Positions 6,983 through 10,036 of a stretch of 10,036 nucleotides of DNA are shown piece after piece. Made by a program: the position numbers and the translations under genes. Under the pieces are notes generated by a model. It was not told where the DNA came from and ran no database searches. It saw nothing but the letters and a program-made list of their open reading frames with translations. Source of the DNA: Eubacteriales Family XIII. Incertae Sedis bacterium (GTDB lineage: Bacteria > Bacillota > Clostridia > Peptostreptococcales > Anaerovoracaceae); assembly GCA_031269205.1 (NCBI GenBank), contig JAISZM010000062.1, positions 1-10,036 of the forward strand, given 5' to 3'. Numbering within the stretch: position 1 is the stretch's first letter; each line of letters opens with the position of its first letter.

Positions 6983-7659
6983 TGGGAAAAATTTTTATCG
7001 TCGAAGATGACGACAACATCCGGGAGATAGTCGCGTATGCGCTATCGTCGGCGGGATTCCACACGGAGGGTTTCGCGGACGGCGACAGCTTCTTCGTCGC
7101 GCTCGCGAAGGGGAGACCGGCGCTCGTCGTTCTCGACATCATGCTGCCAGGCGACGACGGCATGACCATCCTGAAAAAACTCAAGCGATCCGAAAAGGCG
7201 AAAGAGATACCCGTCATCATGCTCACGGCAAAGGGTTCGGAGTTCGATCGCGTCAGCGGACTCGACCTAGGGGCGGACGACTACATCACGAAGCCATTCT
7301 CCGTCTTGGAGGTGATCGCGCGCGTCAAGGCCGTACTCAGGAGATGCGAAGGCGACGCGGGTGTTCCGTCGGAACTGCGCGTCGGCGACGTCGCGCTTGA
7401 TGACGCGCGGCACACGGTCACGGCCGGCGGAGACGATGTCGTCCTGACAAACAAAGAGTACCAGCTTCTGCAATGCCTCATGATGAACGAAGGCATCGTC
7501 CTGACGCGTGCCAAGCTCTTAGACCGCGTATGGGGCTTCGATTACAACGGCGAGAGTCGAACCATCGACATGCACGTCAAGTCGCTGCGGCAGAAACTCG
7601 GCGCTTCGGGGGAGATGATAAAGACCGTGCGGAACGTCGGGTACAAGATAGAGGACTGA
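6979..7659 (+). CDS. phoB: Phosphate-regulon response regulator, OmpR/PhoB class (PhoB/PhoP)
   Basis: This is a DNA-binding response regulator of 226 residues. The receiver domain (about 4-118) shows the acidic pocket VEDDD (8-12), the phospho-acceptor Asp53 in LVVLDIMLPG, Thr83 in VIMLTAK, and Lys105 in YITKPF. The C-terminal winged helix (about 132-226) has LTNKEYQLLQCL, the recognition region SRTIDMHVKSLRQKLG and VRNVGYKIED, all normal for the OmpR/PhoB class. The phosphate role is inferred from its place directly after pst-phoU and before a PhoR-type kinase. Starts are possible at 6979 or 6982; AGGGA at 6966-6970 fits 6979 best (eight bases). Three bases separate its stop from the kinase GTG. 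Activated protein would be expected to bind repeats upstream of pstS. Confidence 0.93.
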   Translation: MMGKIFIVEDDDNIREIVAYALSSAGFHTEGFADGDSFFVALAKGRPALVVLDIMLPGDDGMTILKKLKRSEKAKEIPVIMLTAKGSEFDRVSGLDLGADDYITKPFSVLEVIARVKAVLRRCEGDAGVPSELRVGDVALDDARHTVTAGGDDVVLTNKEYQLLQCLMMNEGIVLTRAKLLDRVWGFDYNGESRTIDMHVKSLRQKLGASGEMIKTVRNVGYKIED

Positions 7660-7662
7660 CAC

Positions 7663-9504
7663 GTGAACAGACGGATACTCGCGGGAATGATGATGCTCAC
7701 GGTGATCGCGCTGATACTCATATCGGCGGCGATTTGCTTCGTGTTCTACAATTACTTTTCGGGAGTGATGCGAAATGAACTTCGCGACTGGGCCGATGTG
7801 TTCAGGCGCGTTGACGTCGCCACCGTTCTCAGCGAAGTGGAGGGCGTTGACCCGAACAACACGCGCGTCACGCTCATAGGATCCGACGGCGTCGTGCGAT
7901 ACGACAACGCCGTCGACGCGAACGCCATGGAAAACCACGCCGACCGCGAGGAGATAGCCGAAGCTTTCAAGTCGGGCGCGGGCGAGAGCCGCAGGCTGTC
8001 CGGCACCCTGGGAGAGGAGACGTATTATTACGCGGTCAGACTCGCCGACGGCACGGTTCTGCGCGCCTCCAAGACGAGAAACAGCGTCTGGGGGATGTTC
8101 AGCGAATCGTTGCCCGCCGTGGCGTTGGTCGTCCTCGTCGTGTTCATCGTCGGATATTTCATGGCGAGGAACCTCACGAGGCGCATCGTCGCCCCGATCA
8201 ACAATGTCGATTTAAAAGAGGAGACGGTCACGCCGCCGTACGACGAACTCGCGCCTTTTATCAGAACGATAGAGCATCAGAGGGAGCAGATAGCGACGCA
8301 GTTCGAGGATCTGAAAAAGCGCTCCGACACGATCAACGCCATCATGGACAACATGAAGGAGGGGATCATCTTTGTCGACGAGCGCGGCGTGATCGCGTCG
8401 ATCAACAGCAGTGCGGGTGCGATACTTTCGACGGGAGGCTCCGTCGGATACGGAGCGCTCCGCGAGGCCGAGGGCAAAAGTGTTCTGGAGGTGGTGCGGG
8501 ATATAGACCTGATGGCTAGCGTGCGCGAGGCGCTCGCGGGCAACCGCGGCGAGGTCATGAAGGAGTACGACGGCAGGACGTACCGCGTGTTCATCAGCCC
8601 CGTGACAGGCGGCGGGGCGATCATTCTGCTGCTCGACGTCACGGAGAAGGCCATGGCCGAAAAATTGCGTCGCGAGTTTTCAGCCAACGTGTCGCATGAG
8701 CTGAAAACCCCGCTGACGAGCATCTACGGCTACGCGGAGATGCTGTACAACGGCATGATAGGCAAGAACGACGAACACAAACTTCTCGGCAAGATCAAGG
8801 ACGAAGCGCAGCGCATGAACACACTGGTTCAAGACATCATCACCGTATCGAAACTCGACGAGGGCGAGGGAGGAGACGCCTTCGAGGATGTCGATCTGCG
8901 AGCCGTAGCGACGGAGGCCGTGGAAGCCCTGTCGTTGAACACGAGGGAGAACAGGATAGCGGTGAGCGTTTCTGTCGGCGACATTGACGATGCCAGCGGC
9001 GACCTCGACAGCAGCGATGGCTCTGGCGCTGCCACAGCCATCCGTACACGCGCCGACCGTTCCATGATGTACGAGATGTTTTACAACCTCATAGATAACG
9101 CCGTCAAATACAACAAACCTGGCGGCGAGGTAAAGATCGACATTCGAAAGGCGGATATTGCGGATCGGGTGGAATCGACTCACGCGCCCGTCATGCGCGC
9201 TCTATCCGGCGGCTTGCCGGAACGGTTCGATCCGGCTGGCGTGCCGGACGCTTCCGCTCAGCCCGGCTCGTGGATCAAAATTACCGTGGCCGACACGGGT
9301 ATAGGCATACCTAAGGAATCACAGGACCGGGTCTTCGAGAGGTTTTACCGCGTGGACAAATCGCGCTCGAAGAAAAAGGGAGGCACAGGTCTCGGTCTCG
9401 CGATAGTGAAGCACATAGTCCTCCTCCACGAAGGCCGCGTGAGTCTCGAAAGCCGAGAAAACGAAGGCACGACCATCACCGTTTTCCTCCCCGAGCCAGA
9501 TTGA
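7663..9504 (+). CDS. phoR: Phosphate-regulon sensor histidine kinase PhoR
   Basis: This is a 613-residue membrane histidine kinase. It begins at GTG, with GAGGA seven bases upstream and inside the end of the regulator gene. The order is: membrane helix 1 (about 5-30); an extracellular sensor domain (about 34-145) with the Cache-like stretch NHADREEIAEAF and LADGTVLRAS; membrane helix 2 (about 149-167); a juxtamembrane linker; a PAS domain (about 225-330, MKEGIIFVDERGVI); the HisKA domain with phospho-accepting His345 in FSANVSHELKTPLTSIYGYAEML; and the ATPase domain with N-box Asn479 (NLIDNAVKYNKPGG), DTGIG from Asp544, the F-box VFERFYRVD and GTGLGL at 574-579. The N-box lies 134 residues after the histidine and the DTGIG 65 after that. 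Both are longer than usual and imply two insertions. It is the partner of the upstream regulator. Confidence 0.94.
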   Translation: MNRRILAGMMMLTVIALILISAAICFVFYNYFSGVMRNELRDWADVFRRVDVATVLSEVEGVDPNNTRVTLIGSDGVVRYDNAVDANAMENHADREEIAEAFKSGAGESRRLSGTLGEETYYYAVRLADGTVLRASKTRNSVWGMFSESLPAVALVVLVVFIVGYFMARNLTRRIVAPINNVDLKEETVTPPYDELAPFIRTIEHQREQIATQFEDLKKRSDTINAIMDNMKEGIIFVDERGVIASINSSAGAILSTGGSVGYGALREAEGKSVLEVVRDIDLMASVREALAGNRGEVMKEYDGRTYRVFISPVTGGGAIILLLDVTEKAMAEKLRREFSANVSHELKTPLTSIYGYAEMLYNGMIGKNDEHKLLGKIKDEAQRMNTLVQDIITVSKLDEGEGGDAFEDVDLRAVATEAVEALSLNTRENRIAVSVSVGDIDDASGDLDSSDGSGAATAIRTRADRSMMYEMFYNLIDNAVKYNKPGGEVKIDIRKADIADRVESTHAPVMRALSGGLPERFDPAGVPDASAQPGSWIKITVADTGIGIPKESQDRVFERFYRVDKSRSKKKGGTGLGLAIVKHIVLLHEGRVSLESRENEGTTITVFLPEPD

Positions 9505-9692
9505 GCCGAACGGCAGGATACAGATATACGTAGACGGAAAAGTGACGGGGATAGCAGAAAACGCCTGAGCGGGCGCCGCGAATCACATGTGGAGGAGGGG
9601 TTTATTTTCGCGATGAGCGCGAAGCGTCACAGTTTCGGCGAAACGTCCGGGGAATGTGCTATTTATTCATTAACGGGGTGGCGCGAGGTAGA
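9505..9692. other. Intergenic gap between phoR and the tautomerase gene, with two small hairpins
   Basis: No convincing gene is seen in this 188-base gap. Two perfect inverted repeats occur: TTCGCG-ATGAG-CGCGAA (9607-9623) and GTTTC-GGC-GAAAC (9632-9644). Neither is followed by a T-tract on either strand, so neither is a classical intrinsic terminator. They could still stabilise the 3' end of the phoR transcript or that of the convergent tautomerase transcript. A purine run, GGAGGAGGGG (9591-9600), resembles a ribosome site 12 bases before an ATG at 9613. Confidence 0.4.
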
Positions 9693-9887
9693 CTATTTCT
9701 CGTGCGGCATATCGACTAGCAGAACAGTTCCGTGCGACACGTTTTCGGGGCCGCTCTCCTTTATGATGAGCGTGATGGCTTCTTCAGGCAGACCGTATAT
9801 CTCCGCGGTGTTTGGAACCAACCGTTTCGCAAGCAGTCTTTTCTTGTCAAGGGAAATCGCGGGTCCGTCAATGGTAATGTTAGGCAT
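9693..9887 (-). CDS. 4-oxalocrotonate tautomerase family protein, DmpI-like
   Basis: This is a 64-residue protein of the tautomerase superfamily, whose members use an N-terminal proline, exposed by removal of Met1, as the catalytic base. The sequence begins MPNITIDGP, which fits that rule. It continues with KKRLLAKRL, EIYGLPEEAITLIIKESGPENV and a Gly-containing C-terminal tail. The pattern xIxGPxxxxxKKR, YGxPxExI, IKExxPENV matches the DmpI-like subgroup found in many anaerobes and archaea, where the natural substrate is usually unknown. The length is normal for these hexamer-forming enzymes. AGAGGA lies six bases before the ATG, and an extended -10 promoter lies further upstream, so it is transcribed on its own, convergent to phoR. 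No link to phosphate uptake is evident. Confidence 0.88.
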   Translation of the reverse strand: MPNITIDGPAISLDKKRLLAKRLVPNTAEIYGLPEEAITLIIKESGPENVSHGTVLLVDMPHEK

Positions 9888-9927
9888 GATTCGTCCTCTT
9901 TCTTATATCGCCAAAGCCGTTGTAACA

Positions 9928-9936
9928 AGTATAACA
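9928..9936 (-). promoter_or_regulatory. Extended -10 promoter of the tautomerase gene
   Basis: On the minus strand TGTTATACT (9936-9928) matches the extended -10 form TGnTATAAT with one mismatch. It sits about 41 bases before the ATG at 9887. A weak -35-like TTGGTG lies about 19 bases beyond TATACT, which is tolerable for an extended -10 promoter. The surrounding sequence is clearly richer in A+T than the coding regions. Confidence 0.55.
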
Positions 9937-10011
9937 TATTTTGCCTCATTTCCACCAACTAAATATTGTGCGGCACGTCGGCTGTTCACAATTTCTTCGT
10001 TTTTTCAGGTT

Positions 10012-10020
10012 AGTATAACA
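10012..10020 (-). promoter_or_regulatory. Second TGTTATACT element at the window edge
   Basis: The same nine bases, TGTTATACT, occur again on the minus strand 84 bases upstream of the tautomerase promoter. A TTGACA hexamer (10028-10023) is present but only six bases away, which is too close to be its -35. A -35 at proper spacing would fall at the window edge and cannot be judged. It may be a second promoter or chance. Confidence 0.25.
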
Positions 10021-10036
10021 GTATGTCAATGCACAG

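Noticed and set aside
9607..9644. Hairpins after phoR as an intrinsic terminator.
   Set aside because: Stems of six and five base pairs without a following T-tract on either strand do not meet the usual pattern.
9613..10036. A plus-strand frame starting at ATG 9613 after GGAGGAGGGG and open to the end of the window (about 141 codons).
   Set aside because: It runs antisense through the well-supported tautomerase gene and its promoter, its translation resembles no family I know, the ribosome site is 12 bases away, and the start sits inside a hairpin. The sequence beyond 10036 would settle it.

Overview
The window looks like a chromosomal segment from a GC-rich anaerobic Firmicute (Bacillota, probably Clostridia). 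That placement is an inference. It rests on clostridial-looking versions of PstS, PhoR and a DmpI-like tautomerase, Gram-positive-style Shine-Dalgarno sites (AAGGAG/GGAGG) before most genes, a lipoprotein PstS, and ATGA/GTGA start-stop overlaps. Nothing here suggests a phage, plasmid, transposon or CRISPR array.

Layout. Bases 1-860 are the 3' two-thirds of a malic enzyme gene on the plus strand, closed by a clear intrinsic terminator at 926-952. Converging on it, at 951-2219 on the minus strand, is an OFA-type major facilitator transporter with a near-consensus promoter (TGGACA, 17 bp, TATAAT). A divergent intergenic region (2220-2491) separates it from the main feature, a seven-gene plus-strand phosphate locus: pstS (2492-3484), pstC (3520-4356), pstA (4353-5237), pstB (5234-6172), phoU (6226-6882), a PhoB/PhoP response regulator (6979-7659) and a PhoR histidine kinase (7663-9504). 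The window ends with a small minus-strand tautomerase gene (9693-9887) that has its own extended -10 promoter.

How the genes work together. PstS captures phosphate outside the membrane, PstC and PstA form the channel, and PstB drives uptake with ATP. PhoU links the transporter to the PhoR/PhoB pair, which normally induces the same operon under phosphate starvation. pstC/pstA and pstA/pstB overlap by 4 bp, which implies translational coupling.

Most notable observation. The PstS protein is circularly permuted. The half carrying the SREDGSGTR phosphate-binding loop comes first, and the half carrying the usual N-terminal GSSSVTP loop comes second, joined through what would normally be the two termini. 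All standard motifs are present once, so this looks like a rearranged but intact binding protein. Secondary oddities are a roughly 65-residue N-terminal extension on PstB, two insertions in the PhoR catalytic domain, and two tiny overlapping ORFs with good ribosome binding sites between phoU and the response regulator gene.
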